A stretch of 64,000 nucleotides of DNA from Isoetes taiwanensis (Eukaryota > Streptophyta > Lycopodiopsida > Isoetales > Isoetaceae), in NCBI GenBank assembly GCA_021234155.1, contig JAJEKV010000040.1:8245161-8309160 (forward strand). The letters run 5' to 3'. Within the stretch, counting starts at the first letter, position 1, and each line of letters opens with the position of its first letter. Positions 22,051-33,697 of the stretch are shown here, piece after piece. The position numbers and the translations under genes were made by a program. The notes under the pieces are model-generated. The model was not told where the DNA came from, did no database searches, and saw nothing but the letters and a program-made list of their open reading frames with translations.

Positions 22051-25000
22051 CTCCCCCACCAAACGACACTCGTGAGTGAAGAAAAGGAGGAAGCTGCCGG
22101 AGGGCGGGAAGCCATCACCGAAAGTGATCCTCACGGGGAGTGAGGACGGGCCCCATTATGGTAATCGGGCCGATGAGATCTTGGCGTGATTGAAGAGCTT
22201 GAGGTGTGTCTTGACCAAGGGCAGGATCAAGATCAATAAGAAAACGAGAGCCGCACTCATGTCTTCAAGCGCGGCGTGCATGTCCCAAGAAATGTAACCG
22301 ACACTCCATGAGGAGACAGTTCTGAAGGCCAAAAAGCACCGACGCCGGCATTTGGATTGCAGTGGAAAAATGGGATTGCCGATTTAAGGAGCCGAGCAAA
22401 ATGCATTTGAGGGCAGCGCATAAAATCCCGCTTGAAGATGGACGAAGGATCGAGGTGAGGTGGAGGCGTTACGCGCAAGAAGGTGTTGAGACCATGAAGC
22501 GCATCCGCGGCTGTTGCCAACCACGCCATTAGCAATGTAGATCCAATTGGTGGTGTTGTCCGTAGTAGCACCTTCTTCCCAATGTGATCGGGCGAACAAA
22601 ACGTGGATCCCAACGGAGATCCGCCGAGATCCGAGGTGGTGGTGTCAGCCCCGCATGACCATCCATGACCTTGGTCCAAAAAGGAAGGCCAATCAGAAGT
22701 CGTGAACTGGGGCGTGGAGGTACACCTGTGGAAGCATAGGGAGAAGGAACCATGCCCGTGGGTGGGTTGCCGGCGATCTCCCTCAATTGATCGACAAGAT
22801 CCGGATCAAGTGCGACACCGGCGATCCCAAAGAGAAGCGTAGAGCTAAGAGTTGGGGAGGGCTATCCCATCCCGTGGGGACCGTCTTGCTATCCAACGAG
22901 CACATGAATCGATTGTAACCGGCGAGGTGTCGCATATAGACTTGTGCATAGGGAAGATCTTGGGATGTCCTAGATACTTCCTTATTTGTTGCGGCGCTTC
23001 AAGCTTGCCGAGAGATAAATGATTGGCAAGCTCGGGCATGTACTCTCGATGAAAAGTTTTGGTCCGGCGAGGGATCCGCAAGATATGGATTGTTATCTGA
23101 AGCACCCATTGGCGCAGTGGGGTCACCCCTGAACGGCCCGGGCGTGGCCCATTGCCAAAATTTTCCTGTGTATCACCCAGATAGAAATCATGAAAAATGT
23201 AAGCCATGGGCTGAACCACGCGGAAAGTGAGAAAGTCAGGATCGGCACAGTGTATGAGATCAAAGACAACAAGGGCACAACACAACCCTTTGTCTTCAAT
23301 GGAGAGTTCTGGCCAACCGAGAAAAATCAGCGACCGCCGCTGGGATATCCACAGGGGCCATCAACCGCGTGCCACTTTGAAAGGAAGAGGTGGCGCCGAA
23401 AGCAACCACATAATCATGATAGCAGGAGGGAGCTGGGAAGTCCACTGGCATTCTGTGAAGAATTGAAGTCTGGGCGTCAAGTTTGGTTTGAGCCTCATCA
23501 GCAGACTGAATAGCTTGCTGCAACTGTTGTTCGAGATCACGGATCCTATTGTCCTTTTCAAGTAGGAGGCGTGACTGGTCACGGACCCGCTTCTGAGAAG
23601 GATTGACCTGGGAGGAAGATTTCCCCGGTGTATTGAGACGGGCACGGCAATCTCCGCGTCATCGAAGTATTTTCTGTTTCTCGCACCTCGTAGTTTCGAT
23701 CTTGAAGAGAGGTGATCCGAGAGGTTACGTGTAGAAAGCTGAGCCGTCAAGGAGGCAACTTGAGCATCTCGGCTGAAAGATTTTGAACTTGAGTGCGGAA
23801 GTTTTCACCACGCCCGAAAGTACAAGGCATTGAGTTTAGCAATATCTTCATCCTTGGTACTCGTGAGAGCAGCTTTGGACTTGTTGTGCTCCAATAGAGT
23901 CCAATTTCGGTTGAGCCGAGCCTGATCCGCGAAGTTGGCTGACTTGAGCTTGTGTACTTTGAGATCCGCATGAGCACGTAAGAGAGCTTCATGCTTGTCT
24001 TGAAGTTTGGCCTCAAAGTTGCAACTTGGGCGATTGCTTTTGAAGGTCTTGGTGTACCGCGATCGAGGCCTCTAGTGCGGATTGAACCCGCCATAAGAGC
24101 CGCCTTGGGATTCCTCAGAACTTAAGTGCAAAGCAGCTTGAGCATCCCGGCGATATCGATACAACAACCCAACCGAGGGTGTTGTGGTGGTGGAATTGGC
24201 TGTTGCCCGGTGTGGGAGGTTTGTGAAAAATGGTGTGAAGTGGATGGTGTAGCGGAGGAAGAGACAAGTGACATGAGTGTGACCGTGGTCATGACCAGTG
24301 GGAAGATGGGCGTGATGTGCCAACTTGGTGATTATTTGGAAGGGGGCCGAGTGGAAGTATGAGAATTTGGTGGTGTGGGAGGGAAGTAATGACGGATGAG
24401 GGCTTGAAAGTGCCCTCCCACGTAAACTTTCGTGAAATGGAAGTGGTACCCCGGCGGTCCATTTCTTGGAGAAGACGATAGAACATCATTTGGGGCCAAT
24501 CTATGTGGTGCTTGGAGTGTGTAGCAAAGAAGGACCAGGTTATAGAAAGGCTTATTGATATGGGTGTTCTTGATAGAATACCCAAGGAATTTGGCGCCAC
24601 AAAAAAATTTTACAAAGGTCTCATGAGGCTTTGTCGATATTGGTCGGACGATGGACATTGGCGTGATAAGCGAGGTGCACCAAACTCGTGTGACATCAAT
24701 ATCCTGTATAGCGAGACCATGATACACAAGGAGTGTGCAAGGGAATATGAAATACCTCGAAATCAAGTGTTGAGTCAATGAAATAGTGGTGCCATCGACC
24801 ACAAGTGGGTGTACCCTTGCGGTCGTTAACAATATTGGCGATGAACCGGGCCGCGAATCGGGCGGGGATTTGGAGCCGGAAGTTCCATTTGAGAAAATTC
24901 GTAAAGCTGGTGTCGTTCAGCGACGTCTTTATTGGGGCCAACAAGGGCTTCGCGGAAAGTGGGCGTCAAGAAGGATACAGATGCAAAAAGGGCCGGATCC

Positions 25001-26050
25001 TTGGGAGCAGTAGCTTGAAGTGTAGAAAATCTTGGGGCAGCCATGAGAATGATTTTGCGAACGAAGAGAGATGGCAAAGGCGAAGACGAAAAAGTCGAAA
25101 GCACCTGAGGATGAAGGCGCAGAGGAACTAAAAGGTTTGTTTTAGGGCTTAATAACCGAGGTGAAGAGGTATGAAGAGTGCTAAAAAACAGAACCGCTGA
25201 TGATGCCAGGTGTCAAGAGATGCGAAGAAGGGGATTGAGAGGCAAAAATTTGGCTAAGTCCCCAAAAACGTAAGGGAGAAGCAATGGACGGTGAGGATGA
25301 GACGTGAAAGAAAGATCGGATGTGACAGATGGCAAAGGACACCCATTAATGTTCGACGGGCGTGGAAAGAAGGAATGGCATTCAATGCTGGCAACTCGAA
25401 GTGGGATATCATTAAAAGGAATGTGTCAGAAGGTACCATTGCTAGATATGCGGCGGGAGAACAGATTCTCCTTTTAGAAACAGCCTTGCATTGCAACCAC
25501 GTTGGCGATTTGTGTGATTGGTCCACGTCGACAAGGAGGTCCTCAGTTGGCTATATAAGACGAACCGAGAGAAACGAAGGCATCCGATGGCGCTCAGTAT
25601 GGCTGCTGCTGGTTTGAACGAAGATTGCACCATGCCGATTTAACCGCCGAGTGGATCACTTGTAAGATGAACTGCGGATCTTCGGGCGCTGCCACAACCC
25701 GGGCATTCGTGATGGACGGCTGGTGTGCGGGATGGCTGAACATCCCGACCAAGACCAACGGGATGGAGGTGGTTTCACGCACCTTTGGGATCCGGGGCAG
25801 AACCTCTACCATCTCCTCGCATCACCTCGATCCGAACCCGGAGTAGAGGGTTTTTCCTCTTAGGACTTAGTAGATAGGGCTCGAGCCCTTTTTTGTATAT
25901 AGGGCGGTGCCCATAGCGGAAATAGCGGGTTGGGCTTGCGCCCACATTTTGTAAAAAATTCTCCACTATAATATAATCTACCGCCTTTCTAGTCACTTTT
26001 ACGTGGTGTTTGATTTCGAACTGTCTACGTGTTGGGATGTTCACTTTACG
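22051..26050 (-). other. Extra region downstream of gypsy integrase, with decayed additional ORF
   Basis: About 4 kb lies between the integrase C-terminus and the 3' LTR, which is unusual for a minimal gypsy element. Minus-strand frames between 25104 and 24289 read as one protein with frameshifts: SFTNFLKWNFRLQIPARFAA, IKNTHINKPFYNLVLLCY, FHFTKVYVGGHFQALIRHYF, then a Pro-rich stretch PPTPPNSHTSTRPPSK. Below 24100 helical peptides such as RAHADLKVHKLKSANFADQA suggest a coiled coil. The layout resembles additional ORFs seen in some plant gypsy lineages. The family is not established and no envelope features are visible. Confidence 0.55.
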
Positions 26051-27314
26051 TGTGCTGAAATGCTTTGAGGCGAAAACCATTAACTAATGTAGGTAATGGA
26101 GTGCCATCTAATTCAAATGAAGTTGGAAAACACTTGGTCTAACCACTTGAACAATTTGATAAGGGCCAAGCCAACTAAACTTGAGTTTACAGGAAAATTT
26201 TTGTACACGGAATCATAAAGAAGAACCAAATCTCCTTGTTTGAATGTTTTTGTCTTCAAACGCTTGTCATGTAAAGATTTTTGCAACTCGTTGTCCATGA
26301 AGAACACGTAATATAAGCATCCTCGCTGGGTTCATCCAACTGTTCTAATTGATAGACCCGCTCTTTGAGAGCAGGTGGTGGATTATGAGCAAAAGAGCCG
26401 ATTGAAACCGAGTGTTGGAAGAATGAATTCAAAGGGCATGAGAGCTTTCGACCATAAACCAATTTAAAAGGAGTGTGACCCGTAGCAATCTTGAAACAAG
26501 TATTGTAGGCCCAAAGAACTGTAGGAAGTTTTGTCTGCCAATCTCTGCGGGAAGCGTCACAAATTTTCTTGAGAATGGTGACCAGAGTTTTGTTGGTGCT
26601 TTCGGCCAACCCATTGCCTTGAGGATAGTAAGGTGTGCTCTTGTGATGATGTATCAAGAGATAATCCGTCAGCTCTTTGATAGTATGATTGATGAAATGA
26701 ACACCACGACACGACCAGCCAGTAGGGCGGCCGAATCGCGTGATGATTTGTTGATAGAGGACTCTGGCTGTGCTTGCAGCAGTGTTGTCTGGAAGTGCAC
26801 AAGCTTCCGCCCATTTGGTGGCGTAGTCAGTGAGAACCAGGATGTATCGGGCACGAGTGTGCCGCGCCGGAGGGTCTATAGGTCCCACAAAGTCCATTCC
26901 CCATTTGCTGAAGGGAAGTGGCGTGGCGACCGGCGTCAAGGGAAGAGCGTCACGGGCCGTGGGGCGTCCCACCCGCTGGCAAGCGTCACACGTGCGGGCG
27001 TGGGCGTGAGCATCTTTGAAGAGCGTGGGCCAATAATACCCGGCAAGAAGAATTTTGCGCGTCCGTGGTGTCACCATGAAAATGACCACCACCGAGCCCC
27101 TTGATGAGCTTCTAACAATGTCCGGAACTTCATGAGGGAGAACACGGCGTCGAAGGATGGTGTCCTTACCTTTTGTAGAGATGTCAGGCAACCATGGTGT
27201 AGTCCGCGGACCTCTCGAGAAATTGATGGCGAATGGATTGTCGCCAGCGTGAGAGAGCCGCCTCATCTTCGGTGGAAGAAGAGCACCCGTGAGGAGGAAT
27301 GCTGCGAAAATCAT
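26050..27314 (-). pseudogene. pol: gypsy integrase
   Basis: The minus frame 27314-26256 contains the zinc-binding end GYYWPTLFKDAHAHARTCDAC, then WGMDFVGPIDPPARHTRARY with the first catalytic Asp, and YYPQGNGLAESTNKTL with the catalytic Glu. The segment that normally holds the second Asp (typically SDxGxHF) reads SCRGVHFINH, so a key residue appears lost. The C-terminal part continues in another frame (26307-26050) with KTKTFKQGDLVLLYDS and a LDGTPLPTLVNGFRLK ending, typical of gypsy integrases. It would insert the cDNA if intact. Confidence 0.9.
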
Positions 27315-27386
27315 GGAACCAATGTGGTGTTGCCGTGACTAAAAAAGTTGAGCATCAGGGAAGGCGCCCGAGACTCTGTTGCGGGA

Positions 27387-29103
27387 TCATCCGTGTGGAT
27401 CGCGGAAAGATAATCCGAACAACATGAGATTTGCCGGCTTTATGAGCGATTTCAAAAGGAGCAAATTCTTGGAGAAGAAGGACCCAACGAGCAATGCGAC
27501 GTGTGGCGCATGGATTTGTTGATCAAATAGAGAAGTGCTTGGTGGTCCACAAAGAACTTGATTTGACTTCCCAAAAGGTAATGACGGAAGCGTTGGACCA
27601 CGAAAAATGAGACCCAAAGCTTCACGCTCCCGTGGCGAGAATAGTTTGCATTTCAGCGTAATTGAGTTTTCGGTGGCATAGCGATTTGGTTTATCGGTGT
27701 GTGCATCATATTCTTGAGAAAGAACAGCTCAATAGCAAACGCCGAGACATCGACATGAGCGTGAAAGGGCTTGTCCCATTGAGGAGGAACAAGTACAGGT
27801 GCTCGAGTAAGCAAAAGCTTCAAATTTGTTGGAAAGCGGCTTCGCTTTGGGAATTCAAGCCCGTGGATTCGTCACCGTGAGTTTATGAATGGGATCTGCA
27901 ATGGCTGCGATCCCGGTATGAAGGTGGAGTAATAATTGACCTTTCCTAGGAAAGAGCGTGTCTCTTTGATATTGGGTGGTGCTTGAGCTTTTAGCACACA
28001 ACTGATTTTGGGGGATCAGTGGTGATGCACCGCTTTGGCGACAACATGGCCTATGAGAACACCGAAGTGGCGCAAAAGGTGCATTTTCGGGATTGAGACT
28101 AATGGGACTCATCACATTTCTGAAAAGACGAGTTCCAATTTATCCAAATGGTCAGCCATGGAACTCAGAGGCGGAGAGAAGTCATCTTGAAAAATTTGCA
28201 AGAAGGGATTTTCCTTCATGAAATCATGAAAACGGAGAGCATGATGCGTTGAAATGTTGAAGGAGAGTTGGATAGTCCAAAAGGAACCACCTTGTAGGCA
28301 AAAGTGCCCTACAGGGTGGTGAAAGTGGTCTTGAGTTGATCAGATTCTTTGATGGAGATCGATTGTAGCGGAGAGAAACCATCCATAAAGGAGTACATCT
28401 CATGTCCGACCACTTCTTCCGAACTTGGTGCGTGAAGGGAAGTGGAAAATGATCACGCTCCGTGGCCCGATTGAGTTTAGATAGTCTACCGCACGCGGAT
28501 CTTACCATTGTGCTTAAGGGCAATGACGATAGGGCTCACCCATTCGAGAATGTTTGACCTCATAGATCAAACCTGCGCAGCAAGGAGTTTGTCAATTTCC
28601 TTGACGCGATCACGGTAATTAGGGTTGAGCACTGCATCGTCGTTGCTACACCGGGTCGTGCATCGATTTGGTAGGAATGGTGAGTTCCCCAAGCTTTTGT
28701 TGATTCCCGCGGATCTTTGTAACTCCGGCGAAAATGTGTTTGAATTTTTTGAGCAGCGTGACGGCCCCGTTACGATAAGGAGCCGGAAGGTTTGCAAAAC
28801 AATAATGACGAGGTTGATTGTTGCCAACATCCACAATTTCGACTTCAGAGTCTGAATATGGGGTATGACTTCAGTATCCTGGACAATGTGTGCAGGAGGT
28901 TGGAGCATAACCGGATGCGTGGCACTTTGCGTGGTAAAAAAGAGAGGTTGCTCAGTGTCATCTAGCAGTGGTTGCTTCATGACGGCGTGTACATCAGCAG
29001 GAGTTCTTTGGAGTGTCCGTATCGAAAAGTGATCAACGTTGGATTCGATTGCAAGGAGCCGGTAGGGGGTCAAGCAAGGGCAGCCACACCGGTCCACGAT
29101 CAA
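27387..29103 (-). pseudogene. pol: gypsy reverse transcriptase and RNase H, heavily frameshifted
   Basis: Recognisable peptides appear in different minus frames: NPNYRDRVKEIDKLLAA near 28570-28630 at the RT start, MYSFMDGFSPLQSI near 28370-28400, then FAYKVVPFGLSNSPSTFQ near 28240-28310. The RNase H region near 27500-27570 reads QIKFFVDHQALLYLINK. Spacing fits the gypsy order. The catalytic YxDD box could not be found intact. Numerous one-base shifts make the reading patchy. Confidence 0.78.
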
Positions 29104-29386
29104 GAGTCATTTCTCCCCAAGGATCAGCATATTCGGGGTAGGATGACAGAGGCAGACGCGCAGGGGTAGCCTGAACTTGATAAATATTCTGAGCGTCTTC
29201 AGAATCAGTGTCTGAGAGAGAGGGTTCCGCATTGTCAACGGAAATGATCCGGCCTGTTTGCAAGTCCATTGTGGCATTGAGATGACCATCTGTGATGACT
29301 AAGCGGTCCGCGGGCCCAATAATGGATACTCTTTGCCTGGCGGAGAAAGGGTCTTCCCACCAAAGCATTTCATAGTCACCGGATCT

Positions 29387-29617
29387 TCACCAGCTTTCCA
29401 AACTCCAAATTCCATGGGAAGCGGAGATCACCAATGTTGATGTGTAGAATAGGTGTGCGCCTTGAGGTCTCGTGATATGGCCATTAGCCAATTTGATGTC
29501 ATATGGGGCACGAAAAAGAGTTGTGTGATGCCCATTTGTTTTGCGGAGTTTGTCCGTGATGAGATTGACCGCACTACCTCCATCGATTTGAACATGGTTG
29601 ACTTGCTGATTTCCCAC
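29387..29617 (-). pseudogene. pol: gypsy aspartic protease
   Basis: The minus frame reads NHVQIDGGSAVNLITDKL, matching the D-G/S-G-S-x-x-N-x-I protease active site seen in gypsy elements where the loop reads DGGS. PYDIKLANGHITRPQG follows, the typical second strand. It lies between gag and RT as expected. Confidence 0.8.
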
Positions 29618-30185
29618 CGTTGCATGGACCGTGGGTGTAGAGGTAATACAGCCCCAACCAAAAGCAGTTGGGAGTGGTAACCGGTCCTTGAGAGCGGGAC
29701 GAGTTTTAAAATGGTTGCCAAGCTTAAAGGAATTTTGATCTTGGCAAGCTCCTCTTGGAGTTCGAGAGGTACATGAGAAAAAGGATCTGCTGGTTCCTTT
29801 GGGTGCGGGAGTGCGTGGCGGGAAGGCGGCAACTTCTTGAGTAAGTCAACCTCGCTGCAATATTGGGATATGTCCAGAGGCGTGGAGGTTGAGATGTTGA
29901 AGGTGGATCGTGTCTTTGTTGAGCTCGAAAGTGGTGGCATGAACATTTGCCAATGTCGCGCCTTCACCGCTTGCATGAGATTCAAAATGCTTTGGCGAAC
30001 TTTGGGCATGACATTTGGCATGAGCTTTTCTAAGTCGTGCAAAGTGAACCTTTTTTTCGTCCTCATGAGGAAGGGTGTCAACTGCAAAGGCAGGTTGCGT
30101 GTCCTTCTGAATAATAGTCAAGGGACGTGATGCCTTGGTCTGGCGTGAAACTAGACCAACCCAATTTGACGGCTGTACGGGAGGA

Positions 30186-31417
30186 TTAAGTGCCTGAAAA
30201 ATTTCCTCTTGGGCTTGTTGATCCACCGAGGTTGATTTTTCGGAGCTGGTTGATAGCGGGATTGCCGAGGCGCTCTTTGGGGGCTTTTGAGAACTGGTCG
30301 CGGGCCTTGTTTGCCATTAGCAAGCCGAGTTGGTAAGCCGTGAGGCGGACCGATGTGGTCTGATTTGTGCCAGGAAGCTGGACCTGAACTTGTGGAAGTT
30401 GAGGGCACGCCGTGGTGGTATGACCCCATTCTTGACAGTGATAGCACTGAGCTTTAGAAGGATCAAAAGGAGGACGTTGGTTGGATCCCCGTGGTTGGTC
30501 CCATTCTCGATAGAGTTGCGCGGGCTGCACTCAAGAGGTGGCTGCCGATAGTCTGTTGGGACCGAGGTGTGGTTTGTACTTGATAAACCATTTTGTTATG
30601 AAGCGGTGTGGGATGAGTGCGCGAGTGCACTCTTCCGTGGCATGATTGCACATGTTGCATCGCTTGCAATGAGGCGGGCCATTGGTGGAGTTGCACTCAT
30701 TGGCCAAATGGCCTTGATATTTGCAAATATGGCACCAGATTTGACTGCGCTGTGGATTAGCGTGTTGAGGCTGAACAGCCGTTTGTGGAACCATGACGGG
30801 TGGAATGAACGGGAGCTCTTGAAGAGCCACGCCTCGGGAGGAAACATTGACGGAGTGATTGACAAGGTCGATAGCCCCGCTCCAAAGTTTTTGGGACGCA
30901 GTATTGATCATGAGTCGAATAGCGGGAGGAAGTCCTTGGAGAAACCAGACCAAAATCCGGCTCGGTAGGGTACTCCTTGAGCTTATCGGTGAGAATGTGA
31001 AGTCGATCCATAAAATCCCGGCGGACTCGTGGGCTCTTGTTGAAGTTCATTGAGTTGCTTGAGATGAAGTTGATCATCATCCGTGGTCCCAGAATGAGAC
31101 GTAAAAGCAAGGCGCATTTCGGACCGATCTTGTTTCCAATGGCTTTTGTTGGACATGAGCCATTGATGAGGAGAGCCACGCAAAGTGTGGTGGAAAAGAT
31201 GTGAAATTTCAGTTGAGGTTGCGCTGCGTGCCCATTTAGGACAGACTAGAGCCTCAAATTCTTCCATGTGGGCCCGAGCACTTTGGTCTAACGGTTTGCC
31301 TTTCGTGTTGCCAAAGGTGGGATAAGTCAGTTTCAGAGTCTGAAAGGTAGATGTGAAAGTGCTGGGCTGGACAGGAACAGGATAGTGAGGATATTGAGGT
31401 TGAGGTGGATTTGGCAT
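30186..31417 (-). pseudogene. gag: gypsy gag with three CCHC zinc knuckles
   Basis: The start is at 31417 (MPNPPQPQYPHYPVPVQPS), followed by a capsid-like segment with YPTFGNTKGKPLDQSAR and EISHLFHHTLRGSPHQWLM. The C-terminal part has CHICKYQGHLANEC, then CKRCNMCNHATEEC (both within 30531-30953), and in another frame CYHCQEWGHTTTAC (30186-30530). Three knuckles are more than the one usual in gypsy gags. Frame changes near 31000 and 30530 break the ORF. Confidence 0.82.
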
Positions 31418-31987
31418 TGTGCCTGACGGACCCTGATGAAGGGGTGACTTCGGTTGAGAAACTCAAGTAGCCGGAGCATTGGTTTTGAGATCCAGAAGGT
31501 TGTAAACAGGAAGAAGAGCAAAGGGGAAACGTAGGGAAAAGGATATTCCCGGCAGGCGCAAAGGAGACATGTGGATAGCCGCCCACCCGGGAGATGATGG
31601 TTGGCGGAAGGAAGTGGCGTATGGCCTGAAGAATGATGGATGTAGGCATGTTCAGGGGTATGAAAGTACGGTTGAGAAGGTTGAGCCGGATAAGGCTCCC
31701 CGATAATGATGAGGGGACCGAGGTTGTGAGCAATGTTTGCACGCTTTGGGGCGGGAAGGGACGACCGGACGACACGAGGGGTGGGTGGGCTGGACCGAGC
31801 CCTAGACCAAGATGGCCTCCCTCTATGTCATAAGCAGATCCATACATGTCGCGAAACAGCTTCCCCGACGCCGATGGCGCCCAAGCCAGATGCCGCTCGA
31901 GAAAGGAGTTCTTCCGGGCGTGAAATTGCGGCGCACGCACATGGCGCATGTAAGAAAGTAGGAGAAAATCACCCGGCAAATGCATGT

Positions 31988-32565
31988 TGTTTGGGGTCCG
32001 GGTTCGGGAACTCGGAAGACAGCCCTCGTGAGGACCCGTGGATCTAACAGAGAGTCCGGGGACTATGTCACGCGGATTTCTTTGAAAAGAGAAAAAAAGA
32101 AGAGAACAGAACAAATGAAAGAAAGATGATAAGCTTCCTTGATATCAATGATGAAAATACATGAGCTCTCTGAATAGAGAGAAAAATGAAAGGAGACAAG
32201 ACTCAAAACTCATCTAAAAACTTATGAGCTAACTCTACTCATATATATAGTACAATGGCCTTGGGCCCAATATATAGACACTCGACCGATCCGGTGCCGA
32301 CTCACGAAGGAGGCCCGATTTGCAGTGAAAGTTGGCGGTGCCTCTTGAAGTGCCTAGAATCACCGACGCCGACGGTGGGTGGTGTGACGGGCCATCACTT
32401 GTCTGACGGGGCCTCTTGTTGACCGCCAAAGGCTTTGACTGCGTGGCCTGCTTAGTCTTCTGTGGAGGCTTGGATGTCTGACCCGTGGTTGACTGAGGAT
32501 CTTTGAGCTTGACCTGGTCTGACGTATGCATGAATAGTCCTGTACCAGGAGGCACAGGACTAACA
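31988..32565 (-). repeat. gypsy 5' LTR
   Basis: On the minus strand it begins TGTTAGTCCTGTGCC and ends CCCCAAACA. The central TACTCATATATATAGTAC region is the best conserved part shared with the other LTR and may contain the TATA box. Confidence 0.93.
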
Positions 32566-32570
32566 GATTT

Positions 32571-32830
32571 CATTAATTGGAGAGAATAATGCTATTTTGA
32601 GAATTTTAAGCACATCTAATTTGCTCAAGCACGAATATTTTCACCTAGTTCTCGAGCCCAAGATACATGAGGTTATTAACATACACATATACATACAAAT
32701 TATGTGTTATACTTGTACGTATACGTGATACTTGTACAAGCCCAATAATGGCGCTACAATCTACACCAATAATTCACATCAATAATTTTAGTTCACTATA
32801 AAAACAGCTCCATCCGCTCATTCATCCCGC
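32571..32830 (+). promoter_or_regulatory. Promoter region of small gene 1
   Basis: A TATAAAAA box at 32797-32804 lies 34 bases before the ATG. The upstream 180 bp, including CAATAATTCACATCAATAAT, is clearly related to the region before small gene 2, so gene and promoter were duplicated together. Confidence 0.65.
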
Positions 32831-33073
32831 ATGGCTTCCTTGCCTCCTCGTCCGGAGCACATCCGATCCTTCAAGTGCTACTTGAGCTACAACGATATGT
32901 GTGAATGCTATAGAAATGGTGTTAATCTTGATCCATGGCTCCAATCCAAAGCAGATGGTCCTGCGAGTGCTTGCAGGAAGCTCACTCATGTTGTGGTCCA
33001 CCTTTATTGGCTTCCTGATCAGGAGATCTTTGAGCTGAATGGCATCACCCTTGCAGGTGTCGATGATGAGTGA
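32831..33073 (+). CDS. Small 80-aa protein, unknown family, gene 1 of a tandem pair
   Basis: ATG at 32831 follows a TATA box at normal distance and the frame is open to TGA at 33071. The protein has no signal peptide or membrane segment. It holds four cysteines in its first half, FKCYLSYNDMCECYRNGVNL plus the one in SACRKL, and a beta-rich second half HVVVHLYWLPDQEIFELNGI ending in the acidic AGVDDE. It matches the product of the downstream frame at 33455 along its whole 80 codons without gaps. Conservation of TATA box, length and the C-terminal WLP...GIT...VDDE pattern argues for a real gene. I do not recognise the family. Confidence 0.7.
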   Translation: MASLPPRPEHIRSFKCYLSYNDMCECYRNGVNLDPWLQSKADGPASACRKLTHVVVHLYWLPDQEIFELNGITLAGVDDE

Positions 33074-33214
33074 ATCGTCGAAGACTAGTGTATCTGCCAG
33101 GAATATGATAATGATATATGAGCACTTCTATAGTATGTAAGGATGTAATAAGCTTAATCAATGTTATCAGTGATGTATCATACCTGAGTGTAGTGTCACT
33201 ATATGTGCAAGCAG

Positions 33215-33454
33215 TCCCTATTTTCAATCACACCTGAATTACTCAAGCACAAAAACTTCTACCATATTAAAATCCACAAAACATGTTTTAAAAGCATACA
33301 CATATCCATACGAAAGATGTATTATACTTGTATGTATACAACAGTCTTATACACGCGCAATAATGGCGGTAAAGTCTACCCCAATAATTCACCTCAATAA
33401 TTCTACTTCACTATAAAAGCTTCTCACTTCGGGGCTAAAGTTCATTCATCTCCC
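33215..33454 (+). promoter_or_regulatory. Promoter region of small gene 2
   Basis: A TATAAAAG box at 33412-33419 lies 36 bases before the ATG's preceding CCC. The CTCAAGCAC, CAATAATGGCG and CAATAATTCACCTCAATAAT blocks match the promoter of gene 1 in the same order. Confidence 0.65.
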
Positions 33455-33697
33455 ATGGATTTTTCGCCTTCATCAGTTCACCACATCGAGGCGATCAAGT
33501 GCTCAATGAGCCACTCTGATCTTGTCGATTGCCTAGACAGGGGTATTCTTCTTGATCCCTACCTGTGAAGAAAAGCTTTGGGCGCTGAGATTCGTTGCCC
33601 TGAGCCAATTCGTGTTATGATCCATCTGATTTGGCTTCCTGAGCGCAATAGCTATGAGATATCAGGGATCACTACTACAGCTGTTGATGATGAATGA
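33455..33697 (+). pseudogene. Small gene 2 of the tandem pair, with stop at codon 38
   Basis: The frame from ATG 33455 to TGA 33695 has exactly the same codon number as gene 1 and aligns without gaps: HIEAIKCSMSHSDLVDCLDR, then after the stop IRVMIHLIWLPERNSYEISG and the end AVDDE. TGA at 33566-33568 interrupts it in the middle. It may be a recent pseudogene (CGA to TGA is one step) or, less likely, be read through. The rest of the frame lacks further damage, which suggests the stop is young. Confidence 0.7.

Larger units (their letters stand above)
21466..32565 (-). mobile_element. Ty3-gypsy LTR retrotransposon, complete but degenerate
   Basis: Two LTRs of about 580 bp bound an 11.1-kb element with exact 5-bp target duplications GATTT at 21461-21465 and 32566-32570. 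On the minus strand the order is gag with three CCHC knuckles, protease, RT, RNase H, integrase, then about 4 kb of additional sequence before the 3' LTR (21466-22050). A polypurine tract (GGTGGGGGAG on the minus strand) abuts the 3' LTR. Integrase after RT and RNase H defines Ty3-gypsy. Frames are broken at many points. It was inserted at the 5' side of the LINE. Confidence 0.95.

Noticed and set aside
24503-24781. Plus-strand 92-aa ORF with many Lys and Trp residues
   Set aside because: It lies opposite the additional gypsy ORF, whose minus-strand reading fits the element better.
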